A DNA stretch of 64,000 bases from contig NZ_PYFP01000001.1 of assembly GCF_003056055.1 (NCBI RefSeq), positions 620,001 through 684,000 of the forward strand. The letters run 5' to 3'. The translations under genes were made by a program, and so were the position numbers. Within the stretch, counting starts at the first letter, position 1; each line of letters opens with the position of its first letter. The notes beneath the pieces were generated by a model, which saw nothing but the letters and a program-made list of their open reading frames with translations, ran no database searches and was not told the origin of the DNA. This document shows, in pieces, positions 52,224 through 61,213 of the stretch. Origin of the DNA: Glaciimonas sp. PCH181 (GTDB lineage: Bacteria > Pseudomonadota > Gammaproteobacteria > Burkholderiales > Burkholderiaceae_D).

Positions 52224-53330
52224 TTAAAAACGATGCGTCATGCCAACTCGCAAGGCCATTTGACTTGCCTTGTTCGCGGTGCCTTGAGGATTGGTCACGA
52301 AGGCGGTGGCACCAAAATCCGGCGTGCCGAATGCTGCGCGTGCAAAACCATCCAGACCGGTGGTTTTGGTCAGACTGAACAAGGAATACAATTCAGTGCG
52401 TTTGGATAGCGTATGAAAAGCGGCCAGATTGTATTGCAGCGCTTTGCCGCTCAAGCCGTCGGTAAATTTGGTCAACGCACCGCCGCCGTACACTCTGTTT
52501 GTGGCGTTCAGTTGATAATCCACGCCGGTTTCATAGGTGCGCACGATTTGTGCCGAGTTTGCCGCGCAAGTGGAAAAGCAAAGTGAATTGGCTGCGACGC
52601 CGTGGGTGTCGGTATAGGCCAGATGCAGCGTGGTTGCACCGAATGTATATTGTCCATCGATCACCGCAACGCCGGTCAGACGATCGCCATTAGCGTCGTT
52701 GATACGCAAATACGTCGCGCCCGCGGCTAGCGGACCATTGACGTAATTAACTGCGCCATTTAGCGTCCGGCTAGCGCTCTGGCTGCCTGCTTTTTCGCCT
52801 AGGCCGATTAAGGCCGCCACTGTAAAGCCATTCATGACCGGGCTTTTATAACGTAAGGAATTATCGACGCGGTCCCCGAGACGATCCACCCAATGAGAGA
52901 TACCGGCAAAGTTGTTGACTCGTGACGCGACAAACGCGTGATACGGCGCCAGTTCCAGATCCAGCGTGTATTGTCGGCCCACGGTCAGCGTGCCGTAGTT
53001 ACTTTCCAGCCCAACATAACTTTGTCGGCCAAACAGCAATCCGCCTTGGGTGCTAGCACCGTTATCCAGCGCGAAGCCGCTCTCGGTCAGAAAGATAGCG
53101 CGGTTACCGCCGCCCAGGTCTTCAACGCCGCGAAATCCAACGCGGTTGCCGTACAAAGTGCCTGTATCCATTCTGACCGTATTGCCGTTATTCGGCCCAG
53201 AATTATTCGCGTAGGTGATGCCTGCATCCAGTGCGCCATAGACGGTCACTGCCGATTGCGCCCACGCGCTGCTGCTGGCGAAACCTGCGCTTCCTGCTAA
53301 GACTAAACTACCGATCAAGTATCTTTTCAC
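52224..53330 (-). CDS. Outer-membrane general porin (Burkholderiales type)
   Basis: 368 residues: signal peptide (cleavage near AWAQ, residue 25), then VTVYGALDAGITYANN, GNRVGFRGVEDLGGGNRAIF and a 16-strand barrel ending in MALRVGMTHRF. A second porin paralog in the window. It lies downstream, on the same strand, of the amino-acid ABC operon and may be co-transcribed or have its own promoter in the 116-base gap. Confidence 0.93.
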   Translation of the reverse strand: MKRYLIGSLVLAGSAGFASSSAWAQSAVTVYGALDAGITYANNSGPNNGNTVRMDTGTLYGNRVGFRGVEDLGGGNRAIFLTESGFALDNGASTQGGLLFGRQSYVGLESNYGTLTVGRQYTLDLELAPYHAFVASRVNNFAGISHWVDRLGDRVDNSLRYKSPVMNGFTVAALIGLGEKAGSQSASRTLNGAVNYVNGPLAAGATYLRINDANGDRLTGVAVIDGQYTFGATTLHLAYTDTHGVAANSLCFSTCAANSAQIVRTYETGVDYQLNATNRVYGGGALTKFTDGLSGKALQYNLAAFHTLSKRTELYSLFSLTKTTGLDGFARAAFGTPDFGATAFVTNPQGTANKASQMALRVGMTHRF

Positions 53331-53446
53331 TGCTGTCTCCCTGGGGTTGATTTATTGGTTTGAGGATGGAATGTCTTTTTTTGGACGAAGAAAGTCCACA
53401 CGCCGTTTCCGGCGCATCGTCTTGCTAATTACAAAGTTGGATTTAG

Positions 53447-54241
53447 TTAATCGGCGGCCTTGATGATTTCTTCCGGAAGCGGCATGCCTTGATATTTTTG
53501 ATAGATCTGATTTAGTTTGCCGTTTTTGAGATTGATCTTGATATAGCCGTTGATCAATTGCTTCAGCCGATCATCGTTTTTCCGTAAACCGACGGACAAT
53601 TGGAAAGTCTTGATAACGATTTTCGACTCAAGATTCTTTTGCGGATTTTTTTGATTGATGACCGTCATCAGGGCAGGGGATGATACGAATATATCGGCCT
53701 GCCCGCTGAGGATGGCGGTGATGGAAGTCGAGTCATCGTCGAAGCGGACAATTTGCGCGTCCTTCGCGTACTTCGTAATTTCAGCGTCATTCGTCGAGGC
53801 GCGTGTTACGACTACTTTTTTCCCTGCTAAATCGGCATAGTTTTTGATCACCATGCTCTTGGGCGCAGCGACCACGGCCTGGATCGCGGCGTAAGGCAAA
53901 GAAAAGTCGATCACCTTGCCGCGCTCTGGTGTCACCGCCAGCGAAGCAATCACCACATCAACCTTATTCGTTTGCAAATAAGGAATTCGATTGGCAGCGG
54001 TGGCAGGCACGATTTCCAACGCCACGCCCATGTTTTGCGCGATCAGTTGCGCAGTTTCAACGTCGGAACCGATAGCTTTGAGCTGATCATCTTTCATGCC
54101 ATACGGCGGCACATCCATGCCGATACCGATCCGGATTTTTTTGGCTTTCTGAATGTCGTCTAGGGTATCGGCATGCGCCACATGCGCGCATAGAGTGGCG
54201 ACGGCAATCAGGATGGCGCTGGATAACTTGGCGAATTGCAT
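53447..54241 (-). CDS. Amino acid-type ABC transporter binding protein
   Basis: 264 residues: signal peptide (cleavage near AHADT, residue 25) and a family-3 binding domain (IQKAKKIRIGIGMDVPPYGM, VDVVIASLAVTPERGKVIDF, LAGKKVVVTRASTNDAEI). Last ABC component of a minus-strand operon with the enolase-superfamily enzyme at its head. The ligand should be the substrate of that enzyme or its precursor. Confidence 0.92.
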   Translation of the reverse strand: MQFAKLSSAILIAVATLCAHVAHADTLDDIQKAKKIRIGIGMDVPPYGMKDDQLKAIGSDVETAQLIAQNMGVALEIVPATAANRIPYLQTNKVDVVIASLAVTPERGKVIDFSLPYAAIQAVVAAPKSMVIKNYADLAGKKVVVTRASTNDAEITKYAKDAQIVRFDDDSTSITAILSGQADIFVSSPALMTVINQKNPQKNLESKIVIKTFQLSVGLRKNDDRLKQLINGYIKINLKNGKLNQIYQKYQGMPLPEEIIKAAD

Positions 54242-54299
54242 GTGATGTCCTTAACAAAAATGTGACGTGAAGATAAAGAAAATGACAGAGCGTGACGGG

Positions 54300-55025
54300 T
54301 TATAAATCGGTCCCTAAAAATTGCTGTAACTCAGGCGTTTGCGGCGCATCCAGAATAGTGGGCGGCCCGCTTTCCCATACTTTCCCTTGATGCATAAAGA
54401 CGACCAAATTTGCTACATGACGCGCAAAGGCCATTTCGTGCGTGACCAAAATCATGGTCATGCCGCCACGCGCCAGATCTTCCATTACCTTCAATACTTC
54501 CCCGGTCAATTCAGGATCGAGTGCAGACGTGACCTCATCAAACAAGATCAATTGCGGCATCATTGCCAGCGAACGGGCAATCGCGACGCGTTGCTGCTGA
54601 CCACCGGATAATTGCTCGGGATAGGACAGACTTTTTTGTTCCAGCCCAACCCGTTGCAACATTTTTTGCGCTAGTTCTCGGGCCGCATTTTTCGACATTT
54701 TCTTGACTGAAATCAGACCCAGCGTCACGTTCTGTTCCACCGTCAAATGCGGAAATAGGTTATAGCCCTGAAAGACGATGCCGACATCGCGCCGCAATGC
54801 ACGCGGATCGTATTTAGCATCGACCTGATGACCGCAGACTTCGATGCTGCCGCTATCGATGCTTTCCAGCCGGTTGATGCAGCGTAATGCGGTACTTTTG
54901 CCGGAGCCGCTCTTGCCGATGATGGCGACTACTTGGCCTTTTTGGACTTCGAAGGTGACGCCATCGAGGACTTGCAGAGGGCCAAAATTTTTACGTACCT
55001 GATGTAATTTAACGACGGCTTGCAT
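54300..55025 (-). CDS. Amino acid ABC transporter ATPase (GlnQ type)
   Basis: 241 residues: Walker A GKSGSGKST, FQGYNLFPHLTV, signature LSGGQQQR, Walker B LILFDEVTSALDPEL and VTHEM. In the Walker B region EVTS replaces the usual EPTS; the catalytic Glu is kept. It overlaps the upstream permease gene by 17 bases. Confidence 0.94.
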   Translation of the reverse strand: MQAVVKLHQVRKNFGPLQVLDGVTFEVQKGQVVAIIGKSGSGKSTALRCINRLESIDSGSIEVCGHQVDAKYDPRALRRDVGIVFQGYNLFPHLTVEQNVTLGLISVKKMSKNAARELAQKMLQRVGLEQKSLSYPEQLSGGQQQRVAIARSLAMMPQLILFDEVTSALDPELTGEVLKVMEDLARGGMTMILVTHEMAFARHVANLVVFMHQGKVWESGPPTILDAPQTPELQQFLGTDL

Positions 55026-55665
55026 TCAGCTTCCTTTCCAGATATTTGCTCCATAGCGACAGCGGATAGCACATCGCGAAATACAACATTGCCGCCAGAC
55101 CGAAATACAGAAACGGCTCAAATGTAGAACTGTTGAGTTCCTTGGCGGCATACGACATTTCGGCATAACCGATGACGAGCGAAGCGACAGAAGTGTTCTT
55201 GACGATCTGCACCATAAAACCGACCGTGGGCGGCGTGGCAATGCGTAAAGCCTGCGGCAAAACCACCTTGTACATGGTTTGCAGGTGCGACAAGCCCAGA
55301 CATTCGGCCGCCTCGAACTGGGCTTTAGGCACCGCTTCGATACAGCCACGCCAGATTTCACCCAGAAACGCGCTGGCATAAATTGTCATGGCAACCGCCG
55401 CTGCAGCCAGCGCTGGCACCGAACCAATGCCGAGAATATTCGGCCCATAAAAACATAAACCCATCAGGATCAGCAACGGCGTTCCCTGCACGACTTGGAT
55501 AACGCCAGCGGTAAAAGCGCGGAGCGCCGGACTGCGTGAAACCCGCATCAGTGCAATGGCAAGCGCCCCAATCGCGCCGCCGGTAAATGCCAGTAATGTC
55601 AGGATCAGCGTGCCAACTGCGCCGGTCAGCAAGTAAGAGATTTGTGCGGAAGAGATATGCAGCAT
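55009..55665 (-). CDS. Amino acid ABC transporter permease
   Basis: 218 residues from the ATG at 55665, which has CGGAG 5 bases upstream; a GTG at 55680 overlapping the previous stop would add 5 residues. Five helices; EAA loop VPKAQFEAAECLGLSHLQTMY. Forms the channel together with the permease at 55677. Confidence 0.92.
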   Translation of the reverse strand: MLHISSAQISYLLTGAVGTLILTLLAFTGGAIGALAIALMRVSRSPALRAFTAGVIQVVQGTPLLILMGLCFYGPNILGIGSVPALAAAAVAMTIYASAFLGEIWRGCIEAVPKAQFEAAECLGLSHLQTMYKVVLPQALRIATPPTVGFMVQIVKNTSVASLVIGYAEMSYAAKELNSSTFEPFLYFGLAAMLYFAMCYPLSLWSKYLERKLNASRR

Positions 55666-55676
55666 GTCGGCTCCGA

Positions 55677-56360
55677 TCACAAAGGCGTGCCGAGCTTGCG
55701 CCGGCGCGGGAAGAAAAATCGGGCCAGCAATGCAAACGCCAGACGCAATAAAAACGACAAGACCAGATAGACGATCCAGACCACGACGAACACCTCAAAA
55801 CTGCGATAAGTATCAGACTGCACCCGGTTAGAAATGCCGAACAATTCTTCCGCGCCGACCGCCGACATAATGCTCGATGCCAGCATCAGCAACACAAACT
55901 GGCTGCTGAGTGCCGGATAGACCCGTTCCGTGGCGGGCAACAAGACAACGTGCCAGAACACCGCTGCACGTGACATGCCGAGACATTCGGCAGCTTCGAT
56001 TTGTCCTTTGTTGATGGACTCGATACCGGCGCGCATGATTTCACAGGTATACGCACCGATATTCACCACCATGGCCAGGACTACGCCAGCAGTGATCGGC
56101 ACCGTCATGCCGATACTGGACATCCCGAAAATCAGAAAATAACTCTGAATTAACAGCGGTGTGTTGCGAATTACTTCAACGTAGGCAGCGACCAGACCGC
56201 GCAACGCAGCAAAGCGACTACCCAAAGCGATTGCGCACAAAGTCCCTAATATGAAGCCGAAAAATGTAGAAAATACCGTCAATTGCGCGGTGACCCACGC
56301 GCCGTGCAAAAACAGCGGCCATTGCGCCAGCACGCTGGAAAAATCAAACTCATAATGCAT
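55677..56360 (-). CDS. Amino acid ABC transporter permease
   Basis: 227 residues, about five helices; RNTPLLIQSYFLIFG and the EAA loop INKGQIEAAECLGMSRAAVFW. First transporter gene after the enolase-superfamily gene on the minus strand, 33 bases downstream of it. The C-terminus is basic (FFPRRRKLG). Confidence 0.92.
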   Translation of the reverse strand: MHYEFDFSSVLAQWPLFLHGAWVTAQLTVFSTFFGFILGTLCAIALGSRFAALRGLVAAYVEVIRNTPLLIQSYFLIFGMSSIGMTVPITAGVVLAMVVNIGAYTCEIMRAGIESINKGQIEAAECLGMSRAAVFWHVVLLPATERVYPALSSQFVLLMLASSIMSAVGAEELFGISNRVQSDTYRSFEVFVVVWIVYLVLSFLLRLAFALLARFFFPRRRKLGTPL

Positions 56361-56393
56361 GTTGTCTCCTCGTTATCACCATCTAGTGGCCTG

Positions 56394-57500
56394 TCATTTT
56401 ATGATGATGGTTGAGAATTTTTGCTGTGCCGTGATGCGTTGCCAGTTCCAACTAATGCCGATACCGGGTTCATCCGGCGGCAGTGCATGACCTTGTTCGA
56501 TACGGATGCGGCTGTCGGTCAGATCGTCTAGTTGTGGAATATATTCGACCCAGGTCGCGCTCGGCACCGCAGCGCATAGACTGACATGCAACTCCATCAG
56601 AAAATGTGGACAGACTGCTACGCCGAGTGTTTCGGCCAGATGCGCGACTTTTAACCATGGCGTAATCCCGCCCACGCGCGCGACATCTGGCTGGACAATC
56701 GAACAAGCCTCTTGTTTCAGATATTCCCCGAACTGACCGGGGTCATACATCGATTCACCAACCGCGATAGGTATCGAGGTATGCGCTACCAATTGTTTAT
56801 GGGCGTTGATATTTTGCGCGGGCAACGGCTCTTCCAGCCACGCAATGCCGACCTCGCTATAAGCATGTGCACGGCGAATGGCTTCGGCTGCGGTGAAACT
56901 CTGATTGGCATCAACCATGATCTCGAAATGATCGCCCACGGCGTTGCGCACCGCGCTCAGGCGTGCCATGTCTTCGGCCAGATGTTTTTTGCCGACCTTG
57001 ATTTTTGCGCCTAAAAATCCTTGGTCTTTTGCTTGCAGCGTCAGGTCTACCAGCGCGCTAGGCTCCAGATGCAGCCAGCCACCTTCAGTCGTGTACACCG
57101 GCACACGCGGCTGTGCACCACCGGCCATCTTCCACAAAGGCAGCCCGGCTTGGCGACAATTTCTGTCCCAGATTGCCGTATCAATCGCCGCCAGCGCCAG
57201 ACTGGTAATTGCGCCGACTGCGGTCGCGTTCGTATGCCGCAGCAGATCGCGCCAAATGTGTTCATAGTTTTCCGGCGCACAACCGATCAGTCGCGGTGCT
57301 AGGTGATCTTTTAGCAACGCGACTATCGAAGAGCCGCCAGTGCCGATGGTATAGGTGTAGCCCGTGCCGCTGCTGCCGTCGTCGCAATGCAGCGTGACCA
57401 ACACGGTTTCCTGCGCGACGAACGACTGGATCGCATCCGAGCGTTTGGTTTTAGGGATCAGATCGACCTGCACGATCTCGATGCGTTGAATAATGGCCAT
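56394..57500 (-). CDS. Mandelate racemase/enolase superfamily enzyme
   Basis: 368 residues from the ATG at 57500 (AAGGAAA upstream; frame extends further without RBS). Two-domain enolase fold. Mandelate-racemase subgroup acid-base residues are visible: K-x-K in GAKIKVGKK, metal ligand D in VDANQSF, E in WLEEPL, E in VGESMYD, and His in CPHFLMELH after the Asp of VQPDVAR. The reaction is proton abstraction alpha to a carboxylate: racemisation, epimerisation or dehydration. Being the head gene of an amino-acid importer operon, it may act on a modified amino acid or a hydroxy acid; the substrate is not readable. Confidence 0.92.
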   Translation of the reverse strand: MAIIQRIEIVQVDLIPKTKRSDAIQSFVAQETVLVTLHCDDGSSGTGYTYTIGTGGSSIVALLKDHLAPRLIGCAPENYEHIWRDLLRHTNATAVGAITSLALAAIDTAIWDRNCRQAGLPLWKMAGGAQPRVPVYTTEGGWLHLEPSALVDLTLQAKDQGFLGAKIKVGKKHLAEDMARLSAVRNAVGDHFEIMVDANQSFTAAEAIRRAHAYSEVGIAWLEEPLPAQNINAHKQLVAHTSIPIAVGESMYDPGQFGEYLKQEACSIVQPDVARVGGITPWLKVAHLAETLGVAVCPHFLMELHVSLCAAVPSATWVEYIPQLDDLTDSRIRIEQGHALPPDEPGIGISWNWQRITAQQKFSTIIIK

Positions 57501-57589
57501 AGATTTCCTTGTCATTGAATTGCCGGTGTCTGCATCGCGACACACTGGAGGTGATGGAATATAACCAAGGTATTTTTAGCTGTCAATAT

Positions 57590-57615
57590 ATCGTGCATGA
57601 TTTATCGTGCACGAT
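57590..57615. promoter_or_regulatory. Two operator-like palindromes for the GntR regulator
   Basis: ATCGTGCATGAT at 57590-57601 and the perfect 12-bp palindrome ATCGTGCACGAT at 57604-57615 lie in tandem, 14 bp centre to centre, between the divergent enolase-type and GntR genes. The core TCGTGCACGA fits the TNGTnnnACNA-like sites of FCD-type GntR proteins. Confidence 0.7.
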
Positions 57616-57681
57616 ATATTTTTTAAGATGTGCGTAAATACGCTTTCCGCCTATGGCATAATCGCGATTTGGCAATTTGAA

Positions 57682-58407
57682 ATGAGAGCATCAATGGCTG
57701 CGAAACCTTCACCTGCCAGCACGCGATTCGTTAAGACATCTTTGGCTGAGCAAGCCTACGAAGAACTGAAAAAACAGATTCTGGATCTGCGGTTGCGGGC
57801 TGGCGCACGGGTTAATATCGATGCGCTGTCGCGCGAATGCGGCATCAGTACATCACCGTTAAGAGAAGCATTGATACGATTGGGTTCAGAAGGATTGGTC
57901 GTATCCAGCACTAATTCCGGCTTTTCCATCGCGCCGGTGCCTGACGCGCAACAAATGCGTCAAATTTTAGAATATCGTTTGATGATGGAAGCGCATTGCG
58001 CACGCAAGGGTGCCGTCAATGCTAGTGATGAAACGATTGCCAGCATGGAAAAATCCTGTGAAGCAATGGGCGCAATGTATAAAAAGGGCCTCAGTTATAA
58101 ATACTATCGCCAGTACATTGACCTTGAGCAAACTTTCCATCAATTGATTGTTGATAGCGCGGACAATCCGATCATTTCCAGTGCATACAGCGGATTGCAT
58201 ACCATTTTGTTGGTAGCACGCTTATCGGTGGTGCCTAACAGCAATAACATCGGTTCCGAAACCGTGATGCAAGAACATCTGGAAATAGTTGAAGCGTTTC
58301 GGGCACACGATCCCGATCGCGCCGAATCGGCCGTACACGGACATTTGAAGGCAGCGCAATTGCGTGCGCAGAGAAGTGATGTTACCCAAGTGTTGGCCTC
58401 TGATTGA
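57682..58407 (+). CDS. GntR-family regulator with FCD domain
   Basis: 241 residues from the ATG at 57682; another ATG at 57694 is equally possible, and the GTG at 57607 lies inside the operator and is rejected. N-terminal winged helix (SLAEQAYEELKKQILDLRL, LSRECGISTSPLREALIRLG) and an all-helical FCD ligand domain (EYRLMMEAHCARKGA, DLEQTFHQLIVDSADNP, MQEHLEIVEAFRAHDPDRAE with metal-type His residues). Likely represses the divergent transport/enolase operon, itself and perhaps the monooxygenase cluster downstream. Confidence 0.92.
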   Translation: MRASMAAKPSPASTRFVKTSLAEQAYEELKKQILDLRLRAGARVNIDALSRECGISTSPLREALIRLGSEGLVVSSTNSGFSIAPVPDAQQMRQILEYRLMMEAHCARKGAVNASDETIASMEKSCEAMGAMYKKGLSYKYYRQYIDLEQTFHQLIVDSADNPIISSAYSGLHTILLVARLSVVPNSNNIGSETVMQEHLEIVEAFRAHDPDRAESAVHGHLKAAQLRAQRSDVTQVLASD

Positions 58408-58562
58408 TCACATTTTTTGCCGAATCGTAGCGTTCTAATAATATTTCGGCGCCCTTAAAAGCGCTGAGTGTCGCTTCCTTAACAATTTTCAAAAGCCTCT
58501 TCCAGCTTAGGAAATAGAAGTCCGAATAAAGGATTTTTATTTCATTACTTACTCTCAATTGA

Positions 58563-58606
58563 ATACCCCCTATGCATTTTCACGATGCATCGGGGGTATT
58601 TTTTTT
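58563..58606 (+). terminator. Terminator between GntR gene and monooxygenase cluster
   Basis: ATACCCCC (58563-58570) and ATGCAT (58572-58577) pair with ATGCAT (58585-58590) and GGGGGTAT (58592-58599), with one mismatch, followed by eight T. It ends the GntR transcript, so the next cluster needs its own promoter between about 58607 and 58690. Confidence 0.88.
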
Positions 58607-58702
58607 ATTGTTCAGCCATAAGAAAACACTGGAAATGCAAGATCAAAGATTATGCAATTATGAGTCTCGTTGAAAATATTATTCTGTAAGGAGGAAGTAA
58701 AA

Positions 58703-60157
58703 ATGATTAGAACGGGTGCGGAATATCGGGATTCTTTGAACGATGATCGTGAGGTATGGATCGATGGCGAGCGGGTAAAAGACATTACCAAGCATCCCTC
58801 CTTTAAGCCGATCATCGATGTTCGTGCGCGCATCTACGATCTTGCACATGAAGAGGCAACCCGCGACATCATGACCTATGTCGATGCGTCCACCGGCGAA
58901 CGCAATGCCATGGGCCTGAAGCTGCCTTATACGCAACAAGACTGGCATGATAAAAGGCTTGCTGTCGATACGGTGATGGACGATATCGGTGGCATCGTGA
59001 CCCGTGTCGGCGATGAAACAATCGGTGAAATGTGGTCCTTATACGATGGTAAAGACGTGCTCAATGAAGTCGATCCGCGCTTCGCGGAAAACATCGATCG
59101 CCACATTCATAAAGCGCTATATGCCGATCCTTTTCACGTCTCGGCAAATACCGATCCCAAAGGCGATCGCTCCAAACCGCCGCAAGAGCAAGACCCGGAT
59201 TCGCTGCTCCACGTTGTAAAAGAAACTGACGCAGGCATCATCGTACGCGGCGCGAAATATGAAACCGCTGCTGCTTACGCCAATCAGGCATTTGTCAAAC
59301 CAACCATCGCCAACTGGGGCGAGGCCAAGTTATCCGACTATGCACTGGGCTTTATTTGCGACATGGGCGCACCCGGCGTTAAGCATATTTGCCGTTCGGG
59401 ATTCGTCGGCCGCGCGCCAAGTGAAGACTATCCATTGTCGAGTCGTTTTGATGAAATCGATACGCTGGTGATTTTCGATAACGTCTTGATTCCCTGGGAA
59501 AATGTACTGTTTTATCAGCATACCCGCGCCGCCAGCTTTATCCGTTCAACGCTCCATCGGTATAGCGCTTTCGCCTGGGTGCAGCGTGCGCTGCGTATGG
59601 CGGATCTGATGATTGGTGCTGCGCTGTTTAACGTGCGCCAGACCGGTCTGGAAAAGCAGCAAGCCGTGCAGGAAAAACTTGCCGCGTTAGCGGTCTACAG
59701 AGAAACAATTAATGCGCATTTAACCGCCTCGATTGCAGCCGGTGAAAGTAGCCCATCCGGTCTATTGATGCCGAATCAATCCTTACTCTACACCGGTCGC
59801 GTACAGGCTTGTACGCAGTTGCCAGCGATGATGCATCTGGCGCGTGAATTGTGCGGCGGGCAAATCTGCGTAACGCCGTCGGCAGCTTCGTTCAATCATC
59901 CCGAGACCAGCAAGTGGATGGATAAGTATTACTCCATCAATGACAATTGGCTGGCCGATGATCGTCGTAAGTTGCTTGCCTTCGGTCGAGATTTGTTGAA
60001 CTCCGATTACGCCGGACATCGATTGACGTTTCAATTGTTTGCGCAATCGCCGCCGTTTGCGCATTTGGGGGCGGTCTATCGCAACTTTGATTTCGATACG
60101 CCACTGCAATACGTCAAAACATCGGCAGGCTTATCGGACCGGGTACTGGCGAAGTAA
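58703..60157 (+). CDS. HpaB-like FADH2-dependent monooxygenase, large component
   Basis: 484 residues from the ATG at 58703 (RBS AAGGAGG). The 4-hydroxyphenylacetate 3-hydroxylase family fold is clear: MIRTGAEYRDSLNDDREVWI at the start, DVRARIYDLAHEEATRDIM, the flavin-site region DEIDTLVIFDNVLIPWENVL, and ARELCGGQICVTPS near the end. It uses FADH2 from a separate reductase, encoded next, to insert oxygen into an aromatic or heterocyclic substrate. The HpaB family also includes pyrrole-, pyridine- and chlorophenol-type enzymes. Neighbours suggest a nitrogen-containing substrate, not a simple phenol. Confidence 0.92.
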   Translation: MIRTGAEYRDSLNDDREVWIDGERVKDITKHPSFKPIIDVRARIYDLAHEEATRDIMTYVDASTGERNAMGLKLPYTQQDWHDKRLAVDTVMDDIGGIVTRVGDETIGEMWSLYDGKDVLNEVDPRFAENIDRHIHKALYADPFHVSANTDPKGDRSKPPQEQDPDSLLHVVKETDAGIIVRGAKYETAAAYANQAFVKPTIANWGEAKLSDYALGFICDMGAPGVKHICRSGFVGRAPSEDYPLSSRFDEIDTLVIFDNVLIPWENVLFYQHTRAASFIRSTLHRYSAFAWVQRALRMADLMIGAALFNVRQTGLEKQQAVQEKLAALAVYRETINAHLTASIAAGESSPSGLLMPNQSLLYTGRVQACTQLPAMMHLARELCGGQICVTPSAASFNHPETSKWMDKYYSINDNWLADDRRKLLAFGRDLLNSDYAGHRLTFQLFAQSPPFAHLGAVYRNFDFDTPLQYVKTSAGLSDRVLAK

Positions 60158-60210
60158 TGCGTTCAGCCATGGCAGATTCGCACAATGCTGCGTTTTGAAG
60201 GAAGAAAAAA

Positions 60211-60717
60211 ATGTTACGCGAAAATTTTGTAAATGGCATGAGTCGGGTGCCCAACAGCGTCTCGATCGTGACCACTGACGGTGTCGCCGGTCGTTTTGGC
60301 GTGACGGTCAGCGCCACGTCGTCGGTTTCTGCCGAACCGCCCACTTTGCTGGTCTGCGTCCACCATTTAAGCAATGCCAGCAAGGCGATCATTGAGAATG
60401 GCGTTTTCTGTGTCAATTTGCTGCACAACGAAGCGTCCATCGTCTCGGATACTTTTGCCGGACGTGTGCCTGCGCCGGATGGCGATAAATTCAGCTGTGC
60501 AACCTGGCACAAGTTAGACAGCGGGGCACCGGCAATCGACGACCCGTTGGTAGTGTTCGATTGCCAGTTGATGCAACACATGCGCATCAATACGCATTAC
60601 ATCTTCATCGGCAGTGTTCTGACGGTGGAGTTTGGGAAAACGACACGGCCGCTGCTGCACGCCAATCGCAGTTACGGCACGTCATGGCTGTTTCCCAGCG
60701 CCGAACGCAATCACTGA
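60211..60717 (+). CDS. Flavin reductase (HpaC/RutF family)
   Basis: 168 residues. FMN-binding split-barrel: VNGMSRVPNSVSIVTTDGVA, GVTVSATSSVSAEPPTLLVC, GVFCVNLLHNEA and a C-terminal SYGTSW. It supplies reduced flavin to the monooxygenase 53 bases upstream. RBS GAAGGAAG. The GvTVSATSSVSaePPTLLvC block is shared by HpaC and RutF. Confidence 0.93.
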   Translation: MLRENFVNGMSRVPNSVSIVTTDGVAGRFGVTVSATSSVSAEPPTLLVCVHHLSNASKAIIENGVFCVNLLHNEASIVSDTFAGRVPAPDGDKFSCATWHKLDSGAPAIDDPLVVFDCQLMQHMRINTHYIFIGSVLTVEFGKTTRPLLHANRSYGTSWLFPSAERNH

Positions 60718-60769
60718 AGTTATTCACCGGCTGGAATAAATTTATCTTACTTATTTGAAGGAGTTACTC

Positions 60770-61195
60770 ATGGTGCATACCCGTATTCGTCCCTTTAATA
60801 CCCGCGACATGTACCCAGGAAAAGGCATGGACAATGATCTGTGCATGGGCGTACGTGCTGGCAATTATGTCTGGCTACGCGGACAAACAGGCTTTGATCT
60901 GGATGGCAACATGGTCGGTATCGGCGATGCTGCGGCGCAAACCGAAAATGCGATGAAGTGCGTCAAAATTTTGCTGGAAGAGGCTGGCGCGAAACTGGAA
61001 CACATTACCAAAACAACTATTTACATTAGCAATCGCGCAGATCGTGAAGCGGTGTACGGCGTCGTCGGAAAATGGCTAAAGGGTGTTTTTCCCTGTTCGA
61101 CCGGCCTGATCATCAGCGGCTTTGCCCGTCCGGAAATGGTGATGGAAATCGACGTCGAAGCGATGATTCCCGATAGCGACGCTAACGCTAAATAA
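60770..61195 (+). CDS. RidA-family protein (RutC-like)
   Basis: 141 residues from the ATG at 60770 (GAAGGAG; the TTG at 60755 is rejected). YjgF/RidA trimeric fold: VWLRGQTGFDLDGNMVG, AQTENAMKCVKILLEEAGA, ITKTTIYISNRADR and the C-terminal RPEMVMEIDVEAMI with the conserved Glu. R-x-x-x near the usual catalytic Arg site is not certain. RidA proteins hydrolyse reactive imines/enamines or aminoacrylate-like intermediates, matching a nitrogen-heterocycle pathway. Confidence 0.9.
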   Translation: MVHTRIRPFNTRDMYPGKGMDNDLCMGVRAGNYVWLRGQTGFDLDGNMVGIGDAAAQTENAMKCVKILLEEAGAKLEHITKTTIYISNRADREAVYGVVGKWLKGVFPCSTGLIISGFARPEMVMEIDVEAMIPDSDANAK

Positions 61196-61213
61196 CCTAC
61201 GACGGAACTAGCC

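Noticed and set aside
57607..57681. GTG start for the GntR regulator at 57607
   Set aside because: It lies inside the perfect operator palindrome and adds a poorly conserved tail; ATG at 57682 or 57694 fits the family better.
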